Below are positions 27,301-36,539 of a stretch of 64,000 bases of DNA, in pieces; the stretch's first letter is position 1; every line of letters starts with the position of its first letter. The position numbers were made by a program, and so were the translations under genes. The DNA lies in assembly GCF_963678635.1 (NCBI RefSeq), contig NC_087064.1:25894189-25958188 (forward strand), in the 5' to 3' direction. This stretch comes from Symsagittifera roscoffensis (taxonomy: Eukaryota; Xenacoelomorpha; Acoela; Convolutidae). The notes under the pieces were generated by a model that made no database searches, was not told the DNA's origin, and saw nothing but the letters and a program-made list of their open reading frames with translations.

Positions 27301-30300
27301 GACAAGGCAATAGACAGTTGCAGAGCAGTTGTATGATCAAGCAGTTCCAAACTGGATACTCGACAATGTGTTCAGGTAGGTTATCATTTGAGCTATTCTC
27401 ATTGTTCTATTGCATAAAAACATTATTATTCAAACTTGAAGTACATTATTCTACTGTCTTTTTAAAATTTATATCTAAGTGGAATCTTGCTATCGAAGAC
27501 CTACTGCAGCATCTCAATATTTTGCACTTTTAAGGTTTTAGTTTATCTGTATAGAATTTATAAACATTGAATTTTTCTGCAGATGGATCAAACTATGGTC
27601 AGTTCTCTTCATTCGAGAGTCACCCCGACGGGCATGAGTCTCTGACACTACACGACGGCTCCTCGTTCTCTCTTACCTCTGCTCTGCCGGGACTCTCCTC
27701 CGATTTCTTTTTCGCCACCTCTGGAAACAAGTTCTCAATAGACTACGCGTCTAAAAGCAGAAATAGCGTATACGGCATGCAGCTGAGCTTGCACAAACCC
27801 GGTTACGCAATGTCATCTACCCCGTATAATGATGTCATTCTGGAGAAGTTATTCAGAAGTGATAGAAGCATGGTCACATTTGGCAAGATGAAGGAGCCAT
27901 CTCTGCAGTTCAACATAGCGAAACAAACTATGCTGCCTTCAGAGGTGAGTTTTGCTAATTCAAGTCAATTTCAGGCTTAAACAAAAATGTCATGTAAATT
28001 GAAAATTATTAAAGCCGATTTAAAGTTTTGACATTTTTTTTATATCAACTGACATTTTGAATGTCAGTCGACAAAATATCATAAAATTCCTGGTTAACTA
28101 AACAAATTATTTTTATCAGGCTCAAAATTATCATGGAATTCCTCGAAATATTTCTCAAACTGACTTTTGAATTTCAGGTTGTGTTCCAAAATGGGCGCGA
28201 TGTGCGCAGTCACAAGTTGACCTTCAACTCCGCTCGCCAGTTGACCTCTATCAAAACATCTGACCAGTCTAACCTGTTCGACGCCAAGTATGACTCAGGC
28301 CTGTCTGTCATCAATGCCCTGCAGTACCGGGTCAACCCAAACAAAAATAGCCTCGAGGTAAAGCATACGTCTGTTCGCTGTTTTCGTAAAATGATCAAAA
28401 AAATAAAAGTTGATTAAGCAAAATTACAAATATTGATTAGATTTTCAAACAATAGCCGAGAGCTATAAAAAGAAACGTTCTTGCCGTATACCGATAAAAG
28501 TCTTCCGTTTTTGGAAGGCTCGTTGATATTTTTTATATAACAGACATTTAAGTTGCATTTTAGCTGAAACCTAGACTGTTTTGTATTATATAGTAAATTA
28601 TGGAATCATTATCATCCTGTTTGTTTTTTGCTCAAGGTTTCTCCTATGGGCGAAGCGGACGGTGGTCATAAGTCTCTCAATCTCTACACCATCGAATACG
28701 ACTCAACGGGTAAATTTGAACTCTCCTCGCGAATCGACAACTCCGCCCAGAAGCACTCCGTGTTCTCCCTCTGCGACTCCTCCGGAACCCCCACGACTTC
28801 TATCTTCAACATCTTCTCATCAAAGTATGCTTACAAGACGCTCTACAACACCTCAACTATGTCTATTGAAACAGTCGACGGTATGAAAAACTCGGCAAAG
28901 ATTGGCTTTGATTCGGCCAATAGAGTTAGAACTGTCTCGTACACAGATACCGAAGTTGTAGTTTCGTATCCTCCGTTCTCAAAGAACCCAAATAAGTTCG
29001 CAAAAACGGTAAAGTCGTTCCCGACCATGTCTTTTGCTAGCAACAGTTATACCTCAAATTGGACCATTAATCGAGTAACAGGATCTAAATGGTTACGATC
29101 AACGTTCGACAAAAAGTCTCAGATCCTTTCTATCAGTCTTAGGCAGCAATGGGGCGCCTCCGTTGAGCTTGTGAGCACATACACGCCTCTTAAACTCAAG
29201 TCATCCTTTTTATCAGCTGATTCTGCATTGCTCTCTTTGACGCTCACAGATGGCAAGGGCTTAGACGTGGTGCAAGTCTCGAACAAAAGCGAATTTGGTT
29301 TCAATGAGAAATTCGGTCCGAATAAATACCACCAAACTACTTTCAATTACAACGATAGGGAACTATTACAAACCACAGTGCGTGAAAACGAAAAAGATGG
29401 AACATATTCTTTCTCAGTAAGAGCAAATAACGATGATCAGGAGAAGGAAACGCTTTCGTACCCAGTTTCAGTTAACTCAGTGGAAGGCTGTGGCAAAGTC
29501 ATTCACGATCCAATCATTGACCAATATTTGAAGGTTGAAAACTGTCGTTCTACAATGATTATTTCGGGAAAAACTTCATTTCAAGTTCAAAAGACATTTG
29601 CGCTAGACGGTCGTTTGGAGTCTATCAAATCTGGAACCGGAAAGCTGTCTGACCACGTGAATCTCAAATTCAACAATAATGGCTTCATCTCTGAGCTTGG
29701 CGACAGAAAGTTCTCTTACAATCCTATTGGTCAATTAATCAAAGCTGAAAAGACCGATTTTTCTGTTGAGTACGTTTATGACGTAATTGGTAGAATGGTG
29801 TCTAGACACATGACATCATCAAGTAGTGGAAGTGTAGACCACGCGTTCTTTTATCTCGACGTCAAGAACCCTGAAAAGATTTCTCACATTCTCGTGGCCG
29901 ACAAGGATGATTCTCCTAAAGTCTATGAAATGTATTACGATAACAGAGGTAATTTAGTTCTAGTCAAAGAGAAAGAAAACAGTTACATAGTGTCCAGTAA
30001 CCCCATGGGAACCGTCATAGAGTTAAAACGAATTGACAGGGGTGCCTCAAAGGCTTCCTCCGAAGAGTTTCCACCTGGACTGCACTTGAGTCTGTCTGGA
30101 TCCTGGATGGATGAGCAAATGAACCTAGTTTATTTAAACAAGCGCTTCTTTGATCTGCTCATACATTCTTACTTGGATCTGGATACTAGCTTCCTAGAAA
30201 GTGCAATTGTGTCACCATACTCTACGCAGTTTACCCAATACATCAACGATCCTCCCTCTTTCTGGCCTAAGCACCATCTATCTGAAATTGGTAAGGACTG

Positions 30301-30932
30301 GCCACTTTTCGATTTTTCTTATATTAATTTTTATTGATACCATGTCAACTGGTCAAAAAGTAAAAAGTTAAGTGGTGAGAAACTTGAAGTTTTGATCTTT
30401 TCAGGTGCATTCGCTACATACATGCCAGAAGTGTGGTACAACGAGACGCTTCAGAATCTTCTAATTGAATTGCAGAAAATTAAAACTGCGGTTAGTTTTT
30501 CCAACCATCCTCCAATTTATTCTTTACACTTAAAAATAATTGAGGAAAGCGCTGCGATTGATTCAGTCGGTGTTCTAGAACTATTGACACAGGAACCAAA
30601 TTATTTAGTGTATTTATAATTTTCAAAGTTACAGAAAATTTTGTTCCAATTTGTACTGAATATTCGACAACAGTTTTTGAAGTTTTTGTAGTTTTATTAA
30701 ATTAGTTATTTTTTTGCAGGATGGAACAATTCAGATGATTCCGTCGCTCTCTTCATTCTCAGACATGTTCGACCGTCTCTTCTCCACCCCACTGGACGCC
30801 AATATACCCTCAATTCAATCTCTCCCCTTCCTGCAAGTGCCCCAGATGCCGTCGAATCACCTACTACCAAACCAGTTCCTGCTGCCACCGTTCAACCGCG
30901 TGTTGGACCAAACACTCACCACCACTCTATAG
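239..30932 (+). CDS. TENM: Teneurin, type II transmembrane adhesion protein, 14 exons (whole gene span)
   Basis: Teneurins are cell-surface receptors of neurons and epithelia that bind latrophilins or each other through a large extracellular YD-repeat barrel. Fourteen exons (239-617, 1034-1327, 10592-11060, 21368-21927, 22174-22233, 22307-23002, 23183-24150, 24550-25351, 26329-27375, 27583-27944, 28178-28357, 28637-30290, 30405-30490, 30720-30932) join in one frame, total 7,770 nt including the stop, about 2,589 residues. Approximate order: cytoplasmic 1-547, membrane 548-570, EGF modules 717-919, Cys-rich spacer, TTR-like ~1000-1085, FN-plug to ~1260, NHL propeller ~1290-1690, YD shell ~1760-2480, short tail. 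The motif WNKTDVYGNKVYGLTE in exon 8 is a family hallmark. Length fits the family (about 2,500-2,800), but the C-terminal toxin-like domain is absent. The starts of exons 3 and 4 are the least certain. Extra exons inside the two long introns cannot be excluded. Confidence 0.9.
618..1033 (+). other. Teneurin intron 1
   Basis: 416-bp AT-rich intron with donor GTCAGT and acceptor CCTCATTTCAG. No other feature seen. Confidence 0.7.
1034..1327 (+). CDS. Teneurin exon 2 (cytoplasmic)
   Basis: Phase 1 at both ends, acceptor CATTTCAG and donor GTAAGT. It encodes residues 127-224, Gly/Ser/Asn-rich and low complexity. It is clearly GC-richer than the flanking introns, which supports it being coding. 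No recognised domain. Confidence 0.75.
1615..2235 (+). repeat. Dispersed repeat family D, copy 1
   Basis: It begins with a block containing GAACTTTGTATGCGGGTGT and CCACGCAAAATC, matched at 25454-25545. It ends with the ~43-bp motif around GGAACATTCTGCGCTACTTA at 2188-2230, matched at 25925-25967. The same order and similar spacing in both introns indicate one mobile repeat of about 520-620 bp. No coding capacity. Contains a short GT run at 1664-1681. Confidence 0.6.
5229..5270 (+). repeat. Family D terminal motif, copy
   Basis: GGACATTCTGTGCTACTTAC followed by GCAGCGATCGTCTATCCTT is a diverged copy of the motif at 2188, 25925 and 26122. Only the end of the family is recognisable here. Confidence 0.5.
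7010..7275. repeat. Diverged direct repeat, left copy
   Basis: Shares with 7795-8060 the ordered landmarks GCGCTTT, CATGAGCAGCAAAAA, a TAAATGCAT stretch, and GTCTGGT-TTGAT-A-TTA near the end. The two copies lie in the same orientation on either side of a minus-strand family A element. Confidence 0.45.
7300..7745 (-). repeat. Dispersed repeat family A, copy 1 (minus)
   Basis: The reverse complement carries the family A landmarks in order: CTGCTCGTATCAGGGC with AAGCCCTGAATGTTC, a block ending in a C-run plus a degenerate CATRY-AA-T tract, CCAATTTGGAACG, and the distal AATTCCGTCAAAA end. About 450 bp, non-coding. The CAGGGC-GAAG-CCCTG inverted repeat is conserved in all copies. Confidence 0.6.
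7795..8060. repeat. Diverged direct repeat, right copy
   Basis: Partner of 7010-7275, about 785 bp downstream, with shared CATGAGCAGCAAAAA and following landmarks. No coding frame. Confidence 0.45.
9299..9328. repeat. (CT)n microsatellite
   Basis: About 15 uninterrupted CT units inside intron 2. Confidence 0.95.
10592..11060 (+). CDS. Teneurin exon 3 (cytoplasmic)
   Basis: Open, GC-richer frame encoding residues 225-381, Ser/Pro/Gly/Asn-rich with no known domain. The donor GGG|GTAAGC is at 11061, phase 2. The chosen acceptor AAAG at 10588-10591 is the first AG keeping phase 1 after the last upstream stop (10531), but its pyrimidine tract is poor. Alternatively an ATG at 10564 in the same frame could start a shorter transcript from its own promoter. 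Confidence 0.65.
14028..14570 (+). repeat. Dispersed repeat family A, copy 2 (plus)
   Basis: It starts with GACTGCTCGTATCAGGGC and AAGCCCTGAATGTTCCGACTG, then GGAGCACAGTAA, a CATCCCCCCACACGCCATAT block, CCAATTTGGAACG, AAATTCCGTCAAAAATGGC, and ends near CCGTTACTTTCG. The same order appears at 47915-48545. Non-coding. Confidence 0.65.
14573..14630 (+). repeat. Second family A start, adjacent
   Basis: The opening block (CTGCTCGTAT, CAGGGCAAAGCCCT, AATGTTCCGACTGCC) recurs about 546 bp after the first, so the locus is a partial tandem. Confidence 0.6.
16950..17005 (+). repeat. Polypyrimidine (CCCCCT)n tract
   Basis: Imperfect CCCCCTCCCC repeats, purine on the other strand. Open frames crossing it are compositional artefacts. 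Confidence 0.9.
21368..21927 (+). CDS. Teneurin exon 4 (cytoplasmic end and membrane segment)
   Basis: Encodes residues ~382-567. A Pro/Gly/His-rich stretch (PAPPLPPPHAPLPPH, then Gly/Met-rich) ends in WKCIITLMCIFTLLLLSLL, the single membrane-spanning helix of a type II protein. The donor GTCAGT at 21928 is in phase 1. The acceptor is either AAAAAAG at 21367 or CGCAG at 21388, and both keep the frame. ATG 21375 could initiate a short isoform with a minimal cytoplasmic part, as reported for nematode ten-1. Confidence 0.85.
22174..22233 (+). CDS. Teneurin exon 5 (juxtamembrane)
   Basis: 60-nt exon, phase 1 at both ends, acceptor TTTGTTTCAG, donor GTGAGT. It finishes the membrane segment (IKFYF) and adds an Asn/Gly-rich extracellular linker. 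Confidence 0.85.
22307..23002 (+). CDS. Teneurin exon 6 (extracellular, EGF 1-3)
   Basis: Phase 1 at both ends. The first ~130 residues form the juxtamembrane extracellular region found before the EGF array. Three Cys-rich modules follow from C717: the first and third have six Cys, the second has only four (C1, C4, C5, C6 positions) but keeps the ending CDPGWTGSLC. Donor GTTAGT at 23003. Confidence 0.92.
23183..24150 (+). CDS. Teneurin exon 7 (EGF 4-6, Cys-rich spacer, TTR-like domain)
   Basis: Acceptor TGCTTTCAG, donor AAC|GTGAGT, phase 0. Three six-Cys EGF-like modules end near residue 919, followed by CVDICKSNQACCKADGSC. The TTR/carboxypeptidase-regulatory-like fold around 1000-1085 (VVRGQVLIG ... 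STQFDGWFDL) follows. A furin-type RMRR site lies at 1100-1103. The frame stays open past the donor to 24387, but that part is intronic in character. Confidence 0.92.
24151..24549 (+). other. Teneurin intron 7
   Basis: 399 bp, donor GTGAGT, acceptor TTTTGTTTCAG. Nothing else seen. Confidence 0.85.
24550..25351 (+). CDS. Teneurin exon 8 (FN-plug, start of NHL propeller)
   Basis: Starts in phase 0 and ends in phase 1 (donor GTAAGG). It encodes residues 1143-1409. A beta-sandwich region with the family motif WNKTDVYGNKVYGLTE is followed by the first propeller blades (IESLPNGDLLIGDNTQIFHV). Confidence 0.92.
25454..25970 (+). repeat. Dispersed repeat family D, copy 2
   Basis: The block GAACTTTGTATTCGGGTGT with CCACGCAAAACC, then a GAGAAAAACGGTTT block, and the terminal motif CATTCTGTGCTATTTGCAC ... 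ACCGGCTATCCTTG at 25925-25967, in the same order as 1615-2235. Confidence 0.65.
26122..26167 (+). repeat. Family D terminal motif, extra copy
   Basis: GTCGGAACGTTCTGTGCTAC then TTGCACAGCAGCCGGCTCTC, about 200 bp after the previous copy in the same orientation. Confidence 0.65.
26329..27375 (+). CDS. Teneurin exon 9 (NHL beta-propeller)
   Basis: Phase 1 at both ends. It encodes residues 1410-1758. Repeated blade-like strands (SPLDETYILFDYSRAVVKLN, YYPCSVTVNSKGSLFVAD) match the NHL propeller that sits on the YD shell. Donor GTAGGT at 27376. Confidence 0.9.
27583..27944 (+). CDS. Teneurin exon 10 (start of YD shell)
   Basis: Acceptor TTTTCTGCAG, donor GTGAGT, phase 1 in and 0 out. It starts DGSNYGQFSSFESHPDG and continues into beta-rich sequence of the shell. 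Confidence 0.88.
28178..28357 (+). CDS. Teneurin exon 11 (YD shell)
   Basis: 180 nt, phase 0 at both ends, acceptor AATTTCAG, donor GTAAAG. Beta-rich, part of the barrel, with no complete YD motif. Confidence 0.88.
28637..30290 (+). CDS. Teneurin exon 12 (main YD shell)
   Basis: 1,654-nt exon encoding residues 1940-2490. The clearest YD motifs are YNPIGQLIKAEK (~2300), YVYDVIGRMVSRH (~2318) and YYDNRGNLVLV (~2371). The closing part RFFDLL ... QYINDP corresponds to the rhs-type end of the barrel, but most spacer residues are unlike other teneurins. Acceptor GCTCAAG is pyrimidine-poor. Donor GTAAGG, phase 1. Confidence 0.92.
30405..30490 (+). CDS. Teneurin exon 13
   Basis: 86 nt, acceptor GATCTTTTCAG, donor GCG|GTTAGT. 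It encodes a helical-looking stretch (ETLQNLLIELQKIKTA) after the YD shell. Unlike the known internal linker of other teneurins as far as I can tell. Confidence 0.8.
30720..30932 (+). CDS. Teneurin exon 14 (C-terminus)
   Basis: 213 nt, phase 0, acceptor TTTTTTGCAG, ends with TAG 30930-30932. It encodes 70 residues rich in Pro, Leu, Ser and Phe (SLPFLQVPQMPSNHLLPNQF). There are no GHH residues or toxin-like domain, and only about 110 residues follow the YD shell where other teneurins have several hundred. Confidence 0.85.
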   Translation, partial: DGTIQMIPSLSSFSDMFDRLFSTPLDANIPSIQSLPFLQVPQMPSNHLLPNQFLLPPFNRVLDQTLTTTL

Positions 30933-31280
30933 TTTTAACTCCCCCACCTATTACAAACCAGTGACACAGAGGAGGGGTGTAAGACTTGCCACTTGCCTTG
31001 CAGAAACTCTATCGGTGCTATTTTCTATGAACCCTCACTCTACCTTACAAGTCATACTGGAAGAATTAGAACGAAGCTCATGTGGAAGAACACTTTTGTG
31101 CCGTAAGCAGCAAGCACATGAACTCATTCGGAAACTTAATTTAATTCGCTTTTGATGAAAGCAGCCATCAGCTTCCGGAAGCTGTGCTTTAATTTGTATG
31201 CAGTAAATTTTCATTCTTTTAATTCGTGTTTTATTTCCGTTTTTTATCATATTTCAGTTTGCTAAATTTTTTATACTTAC
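30933..31280 (+). other. Probable teneurin 3' UTR
   Basis: Non-coding sequence after the stop. No canonical AATAAA is evident in this stretch. It holds a perfect 16-bp palindrome CAGCTTCCGGAAGCTG near 31168. Confidence 0.4.
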
Positions 31281-32990
31281 TTCAACTCGATTTTAGAGTA
31301 TCATCAGTTTTTAAACACTTTTCCTGTCCGATAGTGGCGTTTACATTTTTCACTTTTCCTGTCATATAGTGCCAGTTCCCCATTTCAAATTCAATTTTGA
31401 ACAGCTTATTTACACAAGCAATGCTTGTCTTATAGTTTGAATTATCTTTTTTTCCAACCGAAGTCGCAAATATTGTTGCGACGGAAATATTGTTTCGATA
31501 AAATGTGTTCATTTCAATCAATAACCAGCAGTTAAGTACAGCCAATGCAGACTATTCGACTGTTTAAAAAGCCATTTTTGACGGGATTTTTTTATATTAT
31601 TCAAAAAGTATTGTTGTACTGAGCTTAAGTTTAGAAAGATATTTCCCCTGTGGTCATTTTTTGTTAAGTTATGGGGGTATAAAAATTGCCATTTTTCCCA
31701 ATTTGAGACAATTGACGTGCCATAATTGATTTGTTACTAGGAGCAAAATTTATCACTTCGTACTTAATATGGCGTGTGGCTGATGACTTTTGTAAATCTC
31801 AAAAAAAAATTTAATTTTTTTCTGCTCCAAAAAATATTTTATTCTTGTTATTACTGCTCCATAGACTTCTCTATAAATTGAGGCATGTTAGTTGGTAAAT
31901 TTTTTTTTTCAAGTTGAGTGGTTCTGCTAATGCGTCATAATTGGCGTGTGTCACTTAAGAAATTTTGTAGACTCAAAGTTTTACTCATTCAGTCATATTT
32001 TTGCTTGTGTATGCGAAGTGCCGCCTCTGAGTTAACGTTTGTCATAATGCATTGAAAATTGGCCGGTTGAACAAACCGACAACTGTGAATAGATTTGTTC
32101 TTCATACTTGACATTGTAATATCACGCATTTAGCCGTAATAACACGCAAAACAAACATAAAAATCGACATTTTGAAAGTTGGCGGGAAGTGGAAAGAGCC
32201 TGGCGTTTGTCTTCTTTTATCTTTTTAACAATGGAAATGAACTGAACCTGAAAAGAAAAGAAAACCACACCTCAATAAATTAAATTTGTCCTGAAAAAAG
32301 TATTGTCACGACAATTGTTTTTATAATAATAGTCGATGCACATAATTCAGAGTCTTGTATAAGTCGTGATGATACTTTTTTCAGGAGGATTTTTTAAAAA
32401 AATTTTGCACTCAAAAAATATTTATGGTGACTTATGTTTTCTTTTCAAGATCAATTAATTTCCATTGCTAAAAATAAGACAAACTCCACTATCGGACAGG
32501 TCAGATTACTTTTATTGACTATTAGTTAAAAAAGCTATCTGACCGAAAGAAAAATGTCGGAAAAACCTGAAATAAGATGGGATACTTTGGAAACTTTTTC
32601 AAAGAAAAAATATGGTTTTTTTTTACTAATTCAGAGCTATTATTGGTTTTCCTTTCAGCAAATAAATCCAGCTAAATCAACTGAAAACTCCGTTCTTTTA
32701 CACAAAAAAAAACTATTTTGTCACACCGTCGTATCATGGTTAGTAAATAAAACAAAAATTAGGGAAAATTACCTGAATAAGAAGTTAGGTGAAAACTAAA
32801 TTAGTTGATTTTCATTTAAGCACGAAAATTAACCTATAATTTTAAAGATTGTTTTTTTTTCATTAAAAACTTAAGACAATTGACAGTTGGACAATAAGTC
32901 AACAGCGCAATTATCCAGAAAAAAACAGTGACTTGCCTTTCGAAAAAACTACAATTTTCGAATTTCAAAGAACAAAATGAAAGCTTTCAA
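31281..32990. other. Intergenic, mostly repeat-derived
   Basis: AT-rich, with no gene. It includes a minus family A copy and the short motif CTATCGGACAGG, whose inverted form (CCTGTCCGATAG) is at 31322, hinting at an eroded inverted-repeat element between about 31320 and 32502. Confidence 0.45.
31560..31890 (-). repeat. Dispersed repeat family A, copy 3 (minus, decayed)
   Basis: The reverse complement shows TACTGCTCCATAGAC, the GCCACACGCCATATTAAGTA block and AATCCCGTCAAAAATGGC in family A order. The hairpin end is lost. Confidence 0.55.
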
Positions 32991-34990
32991 GTTCTTTAAA
33001 TTTCAACAAAAATTTAAGATACACTTTTTGATGAAATTAACACAGTTTGGGAAAGCTTGATAAAAAGGTTAATTTTTTATTCCGCTAGAAAATCTGAAAA
33101 TAAATATCCACTTTCGAAACTTGAAGCCAATCATGGTTTTTGTCCAATTTGTTTTTTTTCTGTTTGATTGTAGAGTTTGCCTTTTTTTTCAAAACAGGAG
33201 ATTAAATGAAGTTAAAAGAGACAAAAAGTCAAACCGCAAAAAAAAATCAAATCTTATCCTAAACAATTTATAATACTTTTTCGTTAAAAAAAAACAAAGT
33301 GACCATGAACTTTATCAGACTATTCTCTACGTTCAATGACTCTTAATCAACAAGACTGCATGGTCCGTCCAAAACATCAATCATCTTAGAAATTTCATAT
33401 TTCGATAAAATTTTAATTATTTTTTGGACTATTTTAAATTGCTCCCTCAAAACTGTTATTTTTTCCCTTTTTTTTGTTAAACGTTGAAACAAAAATCAAT
33501 TCATATTCGGTGCTACTAGCACAACCAATTTCGGCTCTTGGAACAATCTGGGCTACTAACGCAGAAGCTGGCTATCTTTTGGAAGTTTTAAAGGCAATTA
33601 AATTGTCAGAGCTCATTTTCTGCGGCCAAAAACTGGTCGGAATATTCTCCGGTATGACAGCTAGACACTTTTTGAAGAGTCTGGGGGCGTAAACATAACT
33701 TTTTATTGTTTTCGAACATTCGACTCATTTTTACAATGGTATTTACGTCTATATCGATTTGTTACTTTACATAATTTATCTATCTAAAATAAAACATTTG
33801 CATGTTCTAAAGATCTGAAGATGCATAAATAATATTAGCTCCAATCATTGCTAATCAAACAAATCAAACGAGTTCAACTGTAATATTTCCGATAATTGCC
33901 AAGATGTCGTTTCCGACTGTCTGTCGTGGTAGCTCCGAGTTCCCCTTCTTTTTATCTGATTTTGTCTTGAGTTTTTTTCTAGTCCCCAACCTTTGTACGC
34001 CGCCAAAAATTTTTTAAGATACTGGCTTGTATTCAATCGAATAGCGCGTCACAAGATGTTTGCATTTTGATTGTTGTTTAGTAAAAAAAGATTTTTGAAC
34101 AAAATTACTATCGAAAACGCAATTATCTGGAATTTGACAAAACATAGCCAACAGACAGTTGGAAAAGGGACAGTGAAGAGAACCCATGGAAAGGCAAAAA
34201 ATGGTTCAAAATTTGAAATAAAATTATATGGACTGTAAACTCTTTTGAGTTGCAAAAACAATTTATGACTGAAACTTTTTGATAAAATTAATTCAATTTG
34301 AGAAAACAGAATCAGTAGGTAAAGTTTTTATTCCGCTGAAAAAACTGACAGTTTGCACTGAAACTAAAGTCGGTCACATTGTTTGTGTCATATACTCATT
34401 TTTTGTTCGATAGTGGAGTTTGTTTTCCTTTTAACAAAGGAAATAAACTGAACTTAAAAAAAATCAAAAATCAAATTTGAGCTTGGTTGAAACAGAAAAT
34501 TTTTCCTGAAAACAAAAAAATAATAATTCATGATTCATGGCCAATTTAAGCATTTTTACTTTGTATAGCGACTCATAAAAATTGAAGCTTCGTGTGCATT
34601 TCGAAAAAACTATTCGTTTGAATTACAGACAACAGAAGTTTAGAAACGAGTAAAATATACAAATTAACAAAAAATACTAACAAAAAAAAACAGATAGCCT
34701 TAAGGCTCTGTGAATGTTTAGAGGATTTTTTGATAAAACTAACCAAAAAACTGAATCAATAGGTGAAGTTTTGATTTCGCTGGGAAATTCGATAAATAAA
34801 TTCCATTTTTGAAATTCGAAGGCGATCACGTTTTTCGTAATACTTTCTTTCACTGTTCGATAAGGATGTATAAAAGAAAAAGAATTCAATTTAGAAAAAA
34901 AAATCAGAAATCAAGCCGCGAAATAGTAAATTTGAGCTTGAATAAAAAATCATCGCGATCAATAAATCATCCACCTGCAGATGAGGAAAA
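32990..34990 (+). repeat. Degenerate tandem repeat family C (three units)
   Basis: Units near 33020, 34275 and 34725 share TTTTTGATRAAATTAA, then TTTTTATTCCGCTRGAAAA, an AAACTTGAAGYC-TCA block and the start of a purine-rich stretch. The first two are about 1.25 kb apart and the last two about 450 bp. No coding frame. Confidence 0.5.
33537..33577 (+). repeat. Family D terminal motif, diverged copy
   Basis: GGAACAATCTGGGCTACTAA then CGCAGAAGCTGGCTATC. A further partial copy (GGTGCTACTAGCACAACC) lies about 30 bp upstream. Confidence 0.4.
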
Positions 34991-35072
34991 CTGGCCGGAA
35001 TAATTTGTTAAGTCTTTGAAACTAAAAACTGATAGTTTCATAGGTGGTAGCTCTGATGATTAGTAAATTTTG

Positions 35073-35691
35073 TGGATCAATTGAGCAATCTCCCCCCCCC
35101 CCCCTTAATGACCAATTGAGCTATCTCCTCCCCCCCCCCCCCCAGCAAAAACGAATAAACTCTACAAAAAGACGTCAGTAAACGCAAGTAGATGGATGAT
35201 GTGTTTATAGCACGCAATCAATTGACCAACTGAAGTTTATCTTACATAAGTATCGAGAAAAACTTTGAAAAAAACCGAAATTTATGAAAAAAAAAATATT
35301 TTTTTTTTGCAAAATTTTGTTTAGGCGACCATAACCTCATCGAAGAAAGCAATTTACCAGGGTTGGTGCTCTAGCCTTGTATCTGAATAGCAAAAATGGT
35401 TCTCCGCAGCACCTTAATATTGTTCGCAAAATTTTTTTGTCATGTTAAGATAGGAAAAAAAGTCGCTTTTTATGGCTGTTTTATTGATTCTTTTTTCAAT
35501 CCGAATGAAACTTTTGAGCTTTGATATTGTAAATTTTGGCTTTCCACAGTCGTTGGAAAATATGTTTTATGATTTCATGTCATTCAAACTATTTTCAAGT
35601 GGTTATAAACATGTCTCAAGTACCTATTGAGCTATCTCCCCCCACGCGAGAATGGGGTGGGGGGGGGGGGGGGAGATTGCTCAATGATCCA
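35073..35691. mobile_element. 619-bp MITE-like element with poly-C/poly-G terminal inverted repeats
   Basis: The left end TGGATCAATTGAGCAATC runs into a C-tract. The right end, read in reverse, is TGGATCATTGAGCAATC running into the same tract: about 32 bp of inverted repeat with one indel. Both sides are flanked by ATTTTG (35067-35072 and 35692-35697), a probable 6-bp target-site duplication. Each end has a subterminal second unit, ATTGAGCTATCTCC plus C-run, direct at the left and inverted at the right. No transposase frame, so non-autonomous if mobile. Confidence 0.7.
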
Positions 35692-36539
35692 ATTTTGTCA
35701 AAAAAGCAAATTGAAAACAGGCATTTTTGGGAGTGAAACCTGAATGTGCGTTTAATTTTTTCCACAGTGTAACACATCTAGGCCTAGTATAAACTGCATT
35801 AAAACGTGTCAACGTGAACATGAGAACAAATTCTTACTTCGTTTTGTACATGCAAAATGCCATGAAAGCAATTTTTGGACGTTTTTATTTTTTATTGTTC
35901 CGAGGGGGTTTGGAAGTGGAAAAGAGCAATTTTTTTAAAAGTTGCTAAACATCTGCAAAAAATGTTCAGCGTAATTTATGATTTCATCATCTCTTTATTT
36001 CATGGTTTCATCATCTCTTCAGGTACTGTGAGGTTTTTGATTGAGTTCTACCTTAAATCTCCCTGGTGACTTTCAATTTTAACCAAAACACGGAAGAGAG
36101 ACATTGGTTGAGGTGTCTGGAAAAGAACTTTCGCATACTTTTTTTTTCCTTTTTTGCACGCTGGTATCATGTCATTCCCTGTGTAGGTTTGATGAGGTGC
36201 AAAAAATTGAATGAACAGGATTAATTAAGAGGGCAATCTGCAAACTTGAACAACTTTGCTAACATATATCTCAACAAAGCTTCGACGTCACAAACGAAAT
36301 CTTCAAGCATTTCGTAACGCTGACATTGTGAAACGAAAAAAACAACATCGAAAGGAACACGCTTATTTTTTCCGGAAACTTAATAGCTCAAGGTTAGCCA
36401 GCTCAAGGGCAGTAAGTCACCAATTTTGTCAAAAATTTGCTCAAACACTACACTATTTGCTACTTTTGATTAATTCTGTCTGTTCAAACTTTTTGCATAT
36501 ATCTTTCTGAATTGATTAATGTGTGGTGTCGTCTGTGGT

